Source: Caldithrix sp.
GTDB taxonomy: Bacteria; Calditrichota; Calditrichia; Calditrichales; Calditrichaceae
Length of the DNA stretch: 39,203 nucleotides
Assembly: GCA_014730185.1 (NCBI GenBank)
Contig: WJIP01000100.1
Span: forward strand, 1 to 39,203
Reading direction: 5' to 3'
A model generated the notes under the pieces. That model saw only the letters and a list, made by a program, of their open reading frames with translations, did not search any database and was not told the DNA's origin. Made by a program: the position numbers and the translations under genes. Below, one piece after another: positions 1-8,027 of the stretch (within the stretch, counting starts at the first letter, position 1; each line of letters opens with the position of its first letter).

Positions 1-1503
1 AGGCGGTTCGCCGCGGATTTTCCGCAAATACCTTATCAGCTTTTAGGCTGTACGGAGTGGTCGGTAAGTGCTGCCGGCTTCGGGACTTATCGGATTCATC
101 CGGATGTGGATCAACACCGGCAGGCCCTTGCTTATGCCTTGCAAAATGGTATCAATCTGATTGATACCAGCTCCAATTATGCAGATGGTAAAGCGGAGGA
201 ATTGACCGGACAAGTCCTACAAAAATTAGCCGAGCAAGGCACAGTCGACCGTTCTTCGGTGATTGTGGTTACCAAGGGAGGCTATATACAGGGGCAAAAT
301 TTAACGATTACCAAGGATCGTGCAGTGGCCGGTAATTCTTTCCCGGAGGTGGTTGAATTAAGGGAGAACCTGCAGCATTGTATTCATCCGGATTTTCTTG
401 ATGATCAGATCGAACGTTCTATGCAGCGGCTGAATTTACAAACCATCGATGTTTACCTGTTGCATAATCCCGAATATTATCTGAAATATGCCAAGGAAGT
501 GGATATACCCCAAAGGGAGGCCATTGAAGAATACTACCGACGTATTGAAAAAGCTTTCTCATTTTTGGAAAGTGAAGTGGACAGAGGGCGGATTCAGTAT
601 TACGGGGTGAGTTCCAACGCTTTTCCCAGGTCCGATACTGAGTTTGAACATACTTCATTGTGGCGTCTATTGGAAATTGCGAATAGTATCAAACGAAAAA
701 ACCATTTCGCCGTCATACAAATGCCTTTAAATTTAATGGAAACACAGGCCGTAACCGAAGTTAATCAAAATAACGGACGTACAACTTTGCAGATAGCTGA
801 CGAAAACCGCATTGGTACCTTGATCAACCGGCCTCTGAACGCCGTGCGGCAGGGCAAATTAATACGCCTGACCGACATAACCGGTTCGATTTCAGCTAAC
901 CAGGAAGAGACTGAAAGCTATTTAAACGTACTTATCCGGCAGGAAAACCATTTTGAAAAGAATCTTTTACCCACCTTTAATCTCGATTCCGAGAATGAGC
1001 AGCTTATCAAAGAACTCCTTTCAACAGGAAGTTATTTGGCCATGCACTGGCAAAAATTGGGACCCTATGAACAGTGGCTAACCTCCCAATCAAAAATTCT
1101 GGTGGAGCGTATCGACCGGGCTATGCAAATTCTAACCAAACACCCCATGCTGAACAATGAACAAAAACAATGGATTCAGTATTACACCGAAACTTTTAAC
1201 AACGCTCTGGACGGATTAACAGCCTTGTATAAACGGATGGCCGTCCGGCAAAACAATCAATTGAAGAAGATGATTCAGAGTATTGAAAAAGATTGGGACA
1301 ATGCCCGAGGACTTACTCATAAGGCTTTGAGAGCCATTCGATCTACATCGGGCATACATTGCACGCTTGTCGGTATGCGCCATGAAGATTATGTAAAGGA
1401 TATTCTGCAAGAACTTAAGCAAACGGTCCCATACACGGATCGTCTGCAATCCTGGAGTAAGCTTAAAAATGTACTTAAAAATTATGCCGATGATCGTCTT
1501 TAA
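1..1503 (+). CDS. Aldo/keto reductase family protein (5' end outside the window)
   Basis: The frame is open from base 1, so the gene begins upstream of the window. A GTG at 106 is internal, because the residues before it (LLGCTEWSVSAAGFGTYRI) are the normal first strand of an aldo/keto reductase. The family reduces carbonyls with NAD(P)H in a TIM barrel. Visible signatures are LIDTSSNYADG (catalytic Asp and Tyr region), a conserved Lys in VVTKGGY, and DVYLLHNPEYYL with the active-site His. After about residue 330 the protein continues with a long charged helical stretch, and the strand GIHCTLVGMRHEDYVKDIL closes the barrel. That insert is longer than in typical 280-340 residue members. The substrate cannot be told from the sequence. 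No terminator is evident after it. Confidence 0.85.
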   Translation, partial: RRFAADFPQIPYQLLGCTEWSVSAAGFGTYRIHPDVDQHRQALAYALQNGINLIDTSSNYADGKAEELTGQVLQKLAEQGTVDRSSVIVVTKGGYIQGQNLTITKDRAVAGNSFPEVVELRENLQHCIHPDFLDDQIERSMQRLNLQTIDVYLLHNPEYYLKYAKEVDIPQREAIEEYYRRIEKAFSFLESEVDRGRIQYYGVSSNAFPRSDTEFEHTSLWRLLEIANSIKRKNHFAVIQMPLNLMETQAVTEVNQNNGRTTLQIADENRIGTLINRPLNAVRQGKLIRLTDITGSISANQEETESYLNVLIRQENHFEKNLLPTFNLDSENEQLIKELLSTGSYLAMHWQKLGPYEQWLTSQSKILVERIDRAMQILTKHPMLNNEQKQWIQYYTETFNNALDGLTALYKRMAVRQNNQLKKMIQSIEKDWDNARGLTHKALRAIRSTSGIHCTLVGMRHEDYVKDILQELKQTVPYTDRLQSWSKLKNVLKNYADDRL

Positions 1504-1750
1504 AATGCTGAATGTTCTAAAAAAAAGGATCATATTTAAACCCAAAACAAGTTCTGAACATTTATGAACTGAAAATCTGTTCTTCAATTTCTGATTATTA
1601 TACATAATCCTTAGCCTCTCCTGTGAAATAAAGTTATGTGTCTTACTCCAATGAAGTTTCTTAACCACTTTAGTGGGATAATGTAGAGTTTGTAGTGAGT
1701 ATTTGCTGAATAGTCAAATCCACAAATCCGCACTATTAATCTGTTGTCGT

Positions 1751-1767
1751 CTATACAAGTGGTATAG
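1751..1767. promoter_or_regulatory. Inverted repeat CTATAC-N5-GTATAG upstream of trpR
   Basis: Perfect 6-bp arms (CTATAC at 1751-1756, GTATAG at 1762-1767) around AAGTG. The string CTATACA recurs in the palindrome at 1835-1854, about 85 bp downstream between centres. It could be a second binding site for the same regulator. This is inference from shared sequence only. Confidence 0.35.
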
Positions 1768-1802
1768 ATTAAATTTATTAACATTCCATTTAACTATTTT
1801 TT

Positions 1803-1830
1803 TTGACATAAAGCACATATTTATTAAATT
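1803..1830 (+). promoter_or_regulatory. Probable promoter of trpR-trpB2
   Basis: A consensus -35 TTGACA at 1803-1808 is followed after 16 bases by TAAATT (1825-1830), a 4 of 6 match to the -10. Transcription would start near 1837, inside the palindrome at 1835-1854. A repressor bound there would block initiation. Confidence 0.5.
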
Positions 1831-1834
1831 TAAT

Positions 1835-1854
1835 CGTTACTATACATAGAAACG
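1835..1854. promoter_or_regulatory. Operator-like palindrome immediately before trpR
   Basis: The 20 bases CGTTACTATACATAGAAACG have dyad symmetry: arms CGTT/AACG and CTAT/ATAG pair perfectly, and only one pair in between and the central pair break symmetry. It ends three bases before the trpR ATG and covers the predicted transcription start. The E. coli trp operator is also a 20-bp dyad with a CGT...ACG edge and ACTA in the half site. The match is partial, so TrpR binding here is inferred from position and symmetry. Confidence 0.5.
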
Positions 1855-1857
1855 CTT

Positions 1858-2142
1858 ATGGACAATTTTACTGAATTGACTAAAATATTAGCGCAGGTAA
1901 ATGACGCTAAACTGATGAAGAAATTTATGGAGGCTATTCTTACGGAAGCAGAACTAACCTCCATACTTGCCCGGTGGGAATTGGTAAAACGCCTGGATCG
2001 GGGAGAAAGCCAAAGACAGATTGCCACTGATTTACAAATGAGTTTGTGTAAAATTACCAGAGGATCCAAAGAATTAAAGAAACGGAATTCCGCCTTTAAA
2101 AAACTGTTAAACATTCAAAAAACTATTCGTAAGAACCCATAA
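1858..2142 (+). CDS. trpR: Trp repressor family DNA-binding protein
   Basis: A 94-residue, all-helical protein of the usual TrpR length (about 95-105). The helix-turn-helix [19 protein letters not shown] followed by SKELK closely parallels the E. coli TrpR reader region SQREL...ATITRGSNSLK. The preceding [13 protein letters not shown] corresponds to the core helix that lines the tryptophan pocket. The Arg of ITRGS, which in E. coli (Arg84) holds the ligand carboxylate, is kept. Position 54 by ungapped alignment is Glu rather than Arg, so ligand contacts may differ. The ATG is chosen because it directly follows the operator-like palindrome; its ribosome binding site is weak. It lies 16 bases upstream of trpB2 in the same direction. 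It probably represses itself and trpB2 when tryptophan is abundant, as TrpR does in the chlamydial trpRBA operon. Confidence 0.8.
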   Translation: MDNFTELTKILAQVNDAKLMKKFMEAILTEAELTSILARWELVKRLDRGESQRQIATDLQMSLCKITRGSKELKKRNSAFKKLLNIQKTIRKNP

Positions 2143-2158
2143 ACATCAGGAGGATGTG

Positions 2159-3547
2159 ATGCAACAAAAAGTAACTCTGAGCGAGAAGGAAATGCCCCGA
2201 CAGTGGTATAACCTGGCCGCCGATTTACCTTCACCCATTCAACCGCCTCTCGGCCCGGATGGCCAACCGATTAAACCCGAGATGCTGGAAGCGGTATTTC
2301 CCGGAAATCTGATTGAACAGGAAATGTCTCCCCAACGCTGGATTGATATCCCTGAGGGTATCCTGGAAATATTGTACCGCTGGCGTCCAACGCCATTACA
2401 ACGGGCTTACACCCTTGAAAAAATTCTCGATACGCCGGCCCGCATCTACTATAAAAATGAGAGTGTTTCGCCTCCGGGCAGTCACAAGCCTAACACAGCG
2501 GTAGCTCAGGCCTGGTATAATAAAGAGTTTGGTATTAAAAAATTAACCACTGAAACGGGAGCCGGTCAATGGGGCAGTGCCTTGTCATTTGCTTGTTCGC
2601 TTTTAGGCCTGGAGGCCAAAATCTACATGGTCCGTATCAGTTTTGACCAGAAGCCCTACCGCAAAACAATGATGCAAACATGGGGCGGCAAATGTGTGCC
2701 CAGTCCCAGCGAAGAGACCCAAACCGGCAGAGATATATTAGCCAAACATCCCGATACGCCGGGTAGTCTGGGTATTGCTATCAGCGAGGCTATTGAAGAG
2801 GCCGTCAGCGACAAAAGCGGCCAAACCCGATATTCATTGGGTAGTGTACTGAACCACGTAATGTTACACCAGACCATCATCGGTTTAGAGACTAAAAAAC
2901 AATTGGAAAAAATCGGAGTGAAAAAAGTAGACTCTGTAATTGGATGTGTAGGTGGCGGCAGCAATTTTGCCGGTATCGCCTTTCCTTTCATTTATGATAA
3001 AATAAATGGTTCGGATATTGATATTATACCCGTTGAACCGCAATCCTGTCCCACCATGACGCGGGCACCTTACGTATATGATCATGGGGATACCGCAAAA
3101 ATGACACCCCTGATGGCCATGCATTCGCTGGGTCACGGCTTCATCCCGCCTCCCATCCACGCCGGTGGTTTAAGGTATCATGGCGTTGCACCGCTGATTA
3201 GTCAAAGTATTAATGACGGTTTGTTAACACCCGAAGCCATTCATCAATTAGAGTGTTACGAAGCAGCCATGACATTTGCCAGAACCGAAGGGATTATTGT
3301 AGCACCGGAGACGAGCCATGCCGTGGCTTCGGCAATCCGCCAGGCTAAACGAGCCAAAGAAGAGGGCAAAGAAAAAGTTATTTTATTCAATCTTAGCGGA
3401 CATGGATTGATGGACCTTTTGGGATATCAGAAATACTTCGCCGGTGAATTGGAAGACTATGCCTTGCCGGAAGAAGATTTAAAAGAGTCGCTCAGATCTA
3501 TCGAGAACCTGCCCAAACCGCAAAAAATGAGTGTTAGCGAGGTTTAG
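2159..3547 (+). CDS. trpB: Tryptophan synthase beta chain, TrpB2 type
   Basis: A PLP enzyme that condenses indole with serine to give tryptophan. It is the TrpB2 subclass: 462 residues rather than about 400, with an N-terminal extension rich in Pro and the sequence [14 protein letters not shown] where the Lys (about residue 110) binds [11 protein letters not shown] and the phosphate-binding loop [11 protein letters not shown] are also present. TrpB2 proteins usually lack a TrpA partner and are thought to salvage free indole; no trpA is in the window. AGGAGG at 2148-2153 lies five bases before the ATG at 2159 and only two before a GTG at 2156, so the ATG is preferred. A strong terminator follows, making trpR-trpB2 a two-gene unit. 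No truncation or missing motif is seen. Confidence 0.93.
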   Translation: MQQKVTLSEKEMPRQWYNLAADLPSPIQPPLGPDGQPIKPEMLEAVFPGNLIEQEMSPQRWIDIPEGILEILYRWRPTPLQRAYTLEKILDTPARIYYKNESVSPPGSHKPNTAVAQAWYNKEFGIKKLTTETGAGQWGSALSFACSLLGLEAKIYMVRISFDQKPYRKTMMQTWGGKCVPSPSEETQTGRDILAKHPDTPGSLGIAISEAIEEAVSDKSGQTRYSLGSVLNHVMLHQTIIGLETKKQLEKIGVKKVDSVIGCVGGGSNFAGIAFPFIYDKINGSDIDIIPVEPQSCPTMTRAPYVYDHGDTAKMTPLMAMHSLGHGFIPPPIHAGGLRYHGVAPLISQSINDGLLTPEAIHQLECYEAAMTFARTEGIIVAPETSHAVASAIRQAKRAKEEGKEKVILFNLSGHGLMDLLGYQKYFAGELEDYALPEEDLKESLRSIENLPKPQKMSVSEV

Positions 3548-3556
3548 CCATTAGTA

Positions 3557-3592
3557 GCAGGGTGGTGGTATACTTTTCCACCCTGCTTTCTT
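3557..3592 (+). terminator. Intrinsic terminator after trpB2
   Basis: GCAGGGTGG (3557-3565) pairs perfectly with CCACCCTGC (3578-3586) around a 12-base loop. It is followed by TTTCTT. It starts ten bases after the trpB2 stop and should end the trpR-trpB2 transcript. Confidence 0.85.
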
Positions 3593-3735
3593 ATACTGAT
3601 CGCATTCAAACATCCCGAACAGGCTTACGTAAAATCAGTAAAATCAATTACAAAAAACAATTTACTGTTTGTCTATTTTTATTCAATACATACTTTTTTT
3701 TAAACATAATCGACTCCGCATTGATTTGCAGCTTT

Positions 3736-3764
3736 TTGATCAATCACACAAAGTTTCATAAAAT
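3736..3764 (+). promoter_or_regulatory. Probable promoter of the 3843 lipoprotein gene
   Basis: TTGATC (3736-3741), a 17-base spacer and TAAAAT (3759-3764) match the housekeeping consensus 4/6 and 5/6. Start would be near 3771, giving a leader of about 70 bases that contains the palindrome at 3787-3799. Confidence 0.5.
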
Positions 3765-3786
3765 AATTTAAATGGAAATATTATAT

Positions 3787-3799
3787 ACCCTGCCAGGGT
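3787..3799. repeat. Palindrome ACCCTG-C-CAGGGT in the lipoprotein leader
   Basis: Perfect 6-bp arms around a single C. It lies just downstream of the predicted start of transcription, about 45 bases before the ATG. It may be an operator; as RNA the one-base loop would have to open, so a DNA site is more plausible. Role unknown. Confidence 0.35.
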
Positions 3800-3842
3800 T
3801 TATAAAAGTGTTTAACGATAAAATTTAAAAAAGGAGGTATTT

Positions 3843-4574
3843 ATGCATCGTACTCTTTATCTAACTATCCTATCACTTACTGCTGCTTTACTCATCAGTT
3901 CCTGCGGTGACAGCTCAACGGGCTCAGATGATAATAATAATAACAATCAGGCACCTGAACTCCAGGTTCAACAGGTTGAGGTACCTCAGGCCATGCAAAC
4001 ATCTTCTGATCCCAAGGCCCAGCAGACCGTAAGTTATGTGGGTATAGCCAATAGCTTTTCGCAGTACAGTGCCGCCTGGACTCCGCCTCAGGGCGCATCA
4101 AATCTGGCAAAAGCATCAGGAGTCAATGACTGGAGTTACGAATGGACAACAGGCCAATTAACCATTAAAATGACCGTTACCGAAACCGACGATACATTCC
4201 AATGGAGAATTGTATATGACGGCACACTCGGGGGACAGACCTTCGATAACTGGACCTACATGGAAGCCACACGTTCAAAAGATGGTAGTGACGGTCAAAT
4301 GTATATTTACGCTTACAACACGGAAAAAGTAGAACTTGAATGGCATTGGATGGTGGATGATAATGATGTGTATAATTTTGAAATGATTAGTGAAAGTTTA
4401 AGAATTCTAGTCAATGCCAATCCCAACAAATCCGGTCAGGTTGAAGTATTCAATATGAACAACGGAGCCTATTTGATCACTTTCAAATCCGTTTGGGATC
4501 AAAATGGTGCAGGACAATGGTGGGAGTATGATGGCGAAGGTGATGTATCCGATAATGGTGACTGGGACGTATAA
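3843..4574 (+). CDS. Lipoprotein of unknown function
   Basis: I do not recognise the family. The N-terminus is a clear lipoprotein signal: MHRT, a hydrophobic run, then the lipobox LISSC with Cys at about residue 21. A short polar linker of Ser, Asp and a run of five Asn follows. The rest (about 200 residues) is rich in Trp, Tyr, Asp and Thr in alternating patterns (TWTYMEATRS, ELEWHWMVDDNDVY, WEYDGEGDVSDNGDWDV), which suggests an all-beta exported domain. AAGGAGG lies about six bases before the ATG, a strong ribosome site. It stands alone between its own promoter and terminator, so it is monocistronic. The acidic linker suggests surface exposure, but that is inference. Confidence 0.85.
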   Translation: MHRTLYLTILSLTAALLISSCGDSSTGSDDNNNNNQAPELQVQQVEVPQAMQTSSDPKAQQTVSYVGIANSFSQYSAAWTPPQGASNLAKASGVNDWSYEWTTGQLTIKMTVTETDDTFQWRIVYDGTLGGQTFDNWTYMEATRSKDGSDGQMYIYAYNTEKVELEWHWMVDDNDVYNFEMISESLRILVNANPNKSGQVEVFNMNNGAYLITFKSVWDQNGAGQWWEYDGEGDVSDNGDWDV

Positions 4575-4595
4575 GTCTTTTTAGATAATCAATAG

Positions 4596-4626
4596 AGGTC
4601 GCTTCCAAACAGAAGTGACCTTTTTA
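4596..4626 (+). terminator. Intrinsic terminator after the lipoprotein gene
   Basis: AGGTCGCTTC (4596-4605) pairs with GAAGTGACCT (4612-4621) through one G-T wobble around a six-base loop. A T run follows. Confidence 0.8.
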
Positions 4627-4645
4627 ATTTAAAGAAAGATGCATC

Positions 4646-5050
4646 ATGGAAATCAATTATCTCTTTGTAATAATCGCCGGCATTGTATATTTTGCAGGAG
4701 GAGCGCTTTGGTACTCTCCTCTTTTGTTTGGTAAGTCATGGATGAAGGAGATTGGCTTGACCCAGGAAGATATCAAAGATCATAAATCAGGTGTATGGAA
4801 ATCTTACCTTATTGCTCTTATCGCTCAACTTTTTATTAGTTATGGATTAGCACGTCTCATGGTTTATGTTGATGTTACCACAATAGCCGATCTTTTACAT
4901 ATGGTATTCTGGAGCTGGTTAACATTTGTAGTAACCACCTCTGCTATAAACGGTACATTTGCCGGTAAATCGCTCAAATTATGGGCCATTGATAACGGTT
5001 ACCACCTCTATGGTTTTTTCGCTGCCGGTCTCATTCTCAGCTTAGGATAG
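4646..5050 (+). CDS. DUF1761 family membrane protein
   Basis: A 134-residue integral membrane protein. It resembles the DUF1761 family, judged from the opening hydrophobic helix, the motif ALWYSPLLFGKSWMKEIGL and the four-helix pattern (about residues 5-25, 50-72, 80-100 and 115-134). The family has no established function. The gene follows a terminator closely, so it probably has its own promoter or depends on read-through. GAAAGATG upstream of the ATG is only a weak ribosome site. The gene next to it is on the opposite strand, so there is no operon context. Confidence 0.7.
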   Translation: MEINYLFVIIAGIVYFAGGALWYSPLLFGKSWMKEIGLTQEDIKDHKSGVWKSYLIALIAQLFISYGLARLMVYVDVTTIADLLHMVFWSWLTFVVTTSAINGTFAGKSLKLWAIDNGYHLYGFFAAGLILSLG

Positions 5051-5133
5051 CTACTAAAACAGTTCAATTCCAAGACTGAACCGAATTTGATTGGAGTAAA
5101 AATATATTCATTTAAAAGTCCAAAGTATGCGAA

Positions 5134-5712
5134 TCAATGCCAGGTTTGATCCGGAGCCTGATGATCATCGTTATCCAGCAGAATGCCCTCATCATCCACA
5201 TTGACATACTTTACAACCGGTTGATGTGCCTGGAACATCAACGACACATTATACCGGTTATCGGCCTGAATCAATTGTTCAAAAAAGGGTTTCCCGAGGT
5301 AAACCGGATGCCCACGTTGTTCATGAAATTTGGGTATGATGATTTTATCAGGATGATTTATTGCAGTATCGTAAATTATTTGATACGTATCATTCCTGAC
5401 ATAGGGATATTCAGCAAATGCCAGGATAAAGCCAATGGTGTCATTCGGTAAAGCGTTTACAGCCATTTTAAGTGAAGATATGGTATTTGCCTGCGGATCC
5501 GGGTTTGCATAACACTGGAATGAATCAACATTTGTTTGCTGGCAGATCAGTTCGGATTCTTCACCCAATATCGTTATAATCGGATGACAGGAAATACTTT
5601 TAAATTTCTCAATGATAACATCGAGTGTCGAAAATACATCATAAGGCACCAAATGGGATTCATGCGCTTTTAGTGCCTGGAAATCGGTAGCTATTAAGAT
5701 ACCGGCGATCAT
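5134..5712 (-). CDS. MobA-like nucleotidyltransferase, degenerate active site
   Basis: The 192 residues follow the layout of the MobA/MocA NTP-transferase fold. There is a first strand at the extreme N-terminus, a middle Asn/Pro-rich segment, FILAFAEYPYV where the family has the metal-binding acidic motif, RGHPVYLGKPFFEQL (very typical of MocA-like proteins) and a C-terminal V-NVDDEGILLDNDD. The diagnostic nucleotide loop LAAGxSxRMGxxK is absent: the sequence there is ILIATDFQALKAHESHLV. The GDxP motif is also altered. It may therefore be a non-catalytic or strongly diverged paralogue. The ATG has AGGCGGG eight bases upstream. It lies 37 bases after the biotin carrier gene in the same direction, so it is probably the last gene of the carboxylase operon. 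Confidence 0.6.
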   Translation of the reverse strand: MIAGILIATDFQALKAHESHLVPYDVFSTLDVIIEKFKSISCHPIITILGEESELICQQTNVDSFQCYANPDPQANTISSLKMAVNALPNDTIGFILAFAEYPYVRNDTYQIIYDTAINHPDKIIIPKFHEQRGHPVYLGKPFFEQLIQADNRYNVSLMFQAHQPVVKYVNVDDEGILLDNDDHQAPDQTWH

Positions 5713-5749
5713 AATCCCGCCTTTTTAATCATATTGTTCTCAGTTCAAA

Positions 5750-6262
5750 CTATGTACTATCAAGCTGTGTAAGAGTAATCAGCTCCTGGTTTTGATGAAC
5801 CGATTGTTTTTCTTTGATGTGTATGCGTGAAACCCGGCATGGACAGGGTGCTTTGATGATATTTTCCATTTTCATAGCTTCAAGCACCATTAGTTTCTGG
5901 TCCTTTTCGACTAATTGATTTTCATCCACATCCACGTTTACCACTAATCCGGGAATGGGAGCTTTTATGGTCTGTTCTTTTTTATCCGACTCTGTCTCAC
6001 CAATTATGGCCTTTAAGCGATAATCCAGTTCATCGATGACCTCCACCTGAAACAAGCGGCCGTTTAACAGGACCTTGTACAAACCATCCTCTTTTTGCAA
6101 CTGCAAAAGGTACGATTGCCCGTTAACAATCAGTGAAATACGACCCGCTCCCATATCATGCATATCACAGTCGAACATCTTTTGTCCCGACTTTACGATA
6201 TTTTTAGTGCTGTCCATGATAAATTCATAATTAGATTGTCCGGTTTCTGCGTAAAATTTCAT
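5750..6262 (-). CDS. Biotin carboxyl carrier protein
   Basis: A 170-residue biotin carrier subunit. The C-terminal 75 residues form the biotinyl domain with APIPGLVV and the biotinylation motif EAMKMEN; Lys131 carries biotin. The N-terminal 90 residues form a small beta domain as in carriers of acyl-CoA or oxoacid carboxylases, not the Pro/Ala-rich linker of AccB. The ATG overlaps the stop of the upstream biotin carboxylase gene by four bases (ATGA), so the two are translationally coupled. No carboxyltransferase gene is in the window, so the substrate (acetyl-CoA, propionyl-CoA, pyruvate or other) is open. Confidence 0.88.
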   Translation of the reverse strand: MKFYAETGQSNYEFIMDSTKNIVKSGQKMFDCDMHDMGAGRISLIVNGQSYLLQLQKEDGLYKVLLNGRLFQVEVIDELDYRLKAIIGETESDKKEQTIKAPIPGLVVNVDVDENQLVEKDQKLMVLEAMKMENIIKAPCPCRVSRIHIKEKQSVHQNQELITLTQLDST

Positions 6263-7764
6263 CGGTTGCCCATGTTTTGTTTACGATGGATATGTTTCCA
6301 TTGATCACATTTATTCTGTTTGGAATTTTGTGATGCTTCTATAAATCGTTTATTCTGGTCCGATAAACTCAGTGTTGCCGCCAGACTGGCAATTTGAGCA
6401 AGAATGGGATCTTCTTTAAATAGCTGACGACTGTGTTGATCGATAAATTGCGTTGTAAAACGACCTTCTTTGAATTGTTTATGTTGCAATACACTTTTAA
6501 GAAACGGGATGGTTGTATAGATTCCGGAAATTTCATATTCCTGCAATGCTCTTAACATGCGATCAATGGCTTTGTCCCTGCTTTGGCCCCAGGCAATCAG
6601 CTTGGATATCATTGGATCATAGTATAAAGATATCTCATTATTTTGAACAACTCCGCTGTCCTCCCTTATACCCGGGCCATCAGCCGGTTTCAGGTTAATT
6701 ATTTTTCCCGGAGAAGGCGCAAAATTTTGTTCGGGATTTTCAGCATAAATCCGGCACTCTATGGCGTGGCCCCAAAAGTTGTTAAGGCTTTCTTCATTAT
6801 CGAGATGTTGCCCACTTGCAATTTCAATTTGTTTTTGTACCAGGTCCAATCCAGTGACCATCTCGGTTACCGGATGCTCAACCTGTAACCGGGTATTCAT
6901 TTCCAGAAAGTAGAATTGTTTATATTTATCCACTAAAAATTCGATGGTTCCGGCATTTTCATAACCGCAAGCCCGGGCGGCATTAATGGCTGCCTCACCC
7001 ATTTTTTTACGCAGGTCGGCATTCAGAACCACGGAAGGTGATTCTTCAATAATCTTTTGATGACGACGCTGAATGGAGCACTCTCGTTCCCCGAGATGAA
7101 TAATACTGCCTTTCTTATCAGCCAGGATCTGAAATTCGATATGCCGTGGTTCTTCCACAAATTTTTCGATGTATATCGATCCATCACCAAAAGCAGCTTT
7201 CGCCTCCCGCGCCGCACCTTCGATACCTTCATCAAATTCAGATTCATCCAGAATCAGCCTCATCCCTTTACCACCGCCGCCAGCGGCAGCTTTAATAAGT
7301 ATGGGATAACCTACCTCCTGAGCGACTAATCGCGCTTTTTTCTTATTCTTGATCGCTTCTTCTGTGCCGGGCACCGTTGGGACACCGTTGGCCTGCATAA
7401 GTTTGCGCGCTTCGGTTTTATTACCCATTTTTCGAATGGCTTCCGCCGAAGGGCCAATGAATACCAATCCCTTCGCCCGAACCAAATTAGCAAAATCCGC
7501 ATTTTCGGATAAAAATCCATATCCGGGATGAATGGCTTCCGCCGAGGATGTTTTTGCAATTTGCAGGATTTTTTTTTGATTCAGATAGGTGTCTTCGGAA
7601 GTATTGCCGTTCAGGGAATAGGCTTCATCGGCGTGATAAACAAACGGACTGGTACGATCAATATCCGAATAGACAGCCACGGAGGTTATGTGCATTTCTT
7701 TTAGTGTGCGGATAATTCTCAGGGCTATTTCTCCGCGGTTGGCCACTAAAACCTTTTTAAACAT
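6259..7764 (-). CDS. accC: Biotin carboxylase subunit
   Basis: Carboxylates carrier-bound biotin using ATP and bicarbonate. The 501 residues show the three family parts: the N-terminal domain starting KKVLVANRGEIALRIIRTL with AIHPGYGFLSENADF, the ATP-grasp domain with the glycine loop AAAGGGGKGMRLI and the active-site stretch EMNTRLQVEHPVTEM, and the C-terminal domain with EDSGVVQNNEISLYYDPMI. The last 50 residues are a Gln/Lys/Asn-rich tail longer than in standalone AccC (about 450), as in acyl-CoA carboxylase alpha chains that have been split before the carrier domain. It is the first gene of the operon behind the promoter and palindrome at 7802-7847. The symbol describes the enzyme class; whether it serves acetyl-CoA carboxylase is not shown. 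Confidence 0.93.
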   Translation of the reverse strand: MFKKVLVANRGEIALRIIRTLKEMHITSVAVYSDIDRTSPFVYHADEAYSLNGNTSEDTYLNQKKILQIAKTSSAEAIHPGYGFLSENADFANLVRAKGLVFIGPSAEAIRKMGNKTEARKLMQANGVPTVPGTEEAIKNKKKARLVAQEVGYPILIKAAAGGGGKGMRLILDESEFDEGIEGAAREAKAAFGDGSIYIEKFVEEPRHIEFQILADKKGSIIHLGERECSIQRRHQKIIEESPSVVLNADLRKKMGEAAINAARACGYENAGTIEFLVDKYKQFYFLEMNTRLQVEHPVTEMVTGLDLVQKQIEIASGQHLDNEESLNNFWGHAIECRIYAENPEQNFAPSPGKIINLKPADGPGIREDSGVVQNNEISLYYDPMISKLIAWGQSRDKAIDRMLRALQEYEISGIYTTIPFLKSVLQHKQFKEGRFTTQFIDQHSRQLFKEDPILAQIASLAATLSLSDQNKRFIEASQNSKQNKCDQWKHIHRKQNMGNR

Positions 7765-7801
7765 CTATCCCCCGAATTATTATACAGACACGCATATTGA
7801 T

Positions 7802-7830
7802 AATATAGGTGATCGATATGGCAAAATCAA
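7802..7830 (-). promoter_or_regulatory. Promoter of the biotin carboxylase operon
   Basis: Read on the - strand, TTGATT (7830-7825) is followed after 17 bases by TATATT (7807-7802), matches of 4/6 and 5/6. The leader to the ATG at 7764 is about 30 bases. The -35 lies inside one arm of the inverted repeat at 7825-7847. Confidence 0.55.
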
Positions 7831-7847
7831 TCGATGATGGATTGATT
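7825..7847. promoter_or_regulatory. Operator-like inverted repeat AATCAATC-N7-GATTGATT
   Basis: Perfect 8-bp arms at 7825-7832 and 7840-7847 with spacer GATGATG. One arm covers the -35 of the carboxylase promoter. There is no T run, so it is not a terminator. Arm length and 15-bp centre spacing fit a dimeric regulator. The protein is unknown. Confidence 0.5.
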
Positions 7848-7973
7848 GATATAGCTGGCATTAGCCCATGCTTACAGACTTAATCTGGACGTTCTAATAA
7901 TCTATAATGTTGTGGATAACAAATAATTTTTAATACATTACGGATTAATGCTTCGGTAGGAATCATAACAAAG

Positions 7974-8005
7974 CAAAAAAAGGCCCTCCATTGCTGAAGG
8001 ACCTT
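7974..8005 (-). terminator. Intrinsic terminator after dnaK
   Basis: On the - strand AAGGTCCT (8005-7998) pairs with AGGGCCTT (7987-7980) with one G-T wobble. It is followed by a run of seven T. It begins 23 bases past the dnaK stop. Confidence 0.8.
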
Positions 8006-8027
8006 GTTTTTTACTTTCTGGTATGAA

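Larger units (their letters stand above)
1504..1857. other. Intergenic region between aldo/keto reductase and trpR
   Basis: This AT-rich stretch of 354 bases has no credible gene. It holds a short hairpin CCACT-tt-AGTGG near 1665-1676, a perfect inverted repeat at 1751-1767, a likely promoter at 1803-1830 and an operator-like palindrome at 1835-1854. The last three are listed separately. An opposite-strand frame across 1216-1668 runs into the reductase and has no family features. Confidence 0.6.

Noticed and set aside
1216-1668. A 150-codon - strand frame across the end of the aldo/keto reductase
   Set aside because: Two thirds overlap the reductase in antisense, and the rest is AT-rich low-complexity sequence.
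3562-3771. A 69-codon + strand frame after trpB2
   Set aside because: It begins inside the terminator stem and crosses the promoter of the next gene.
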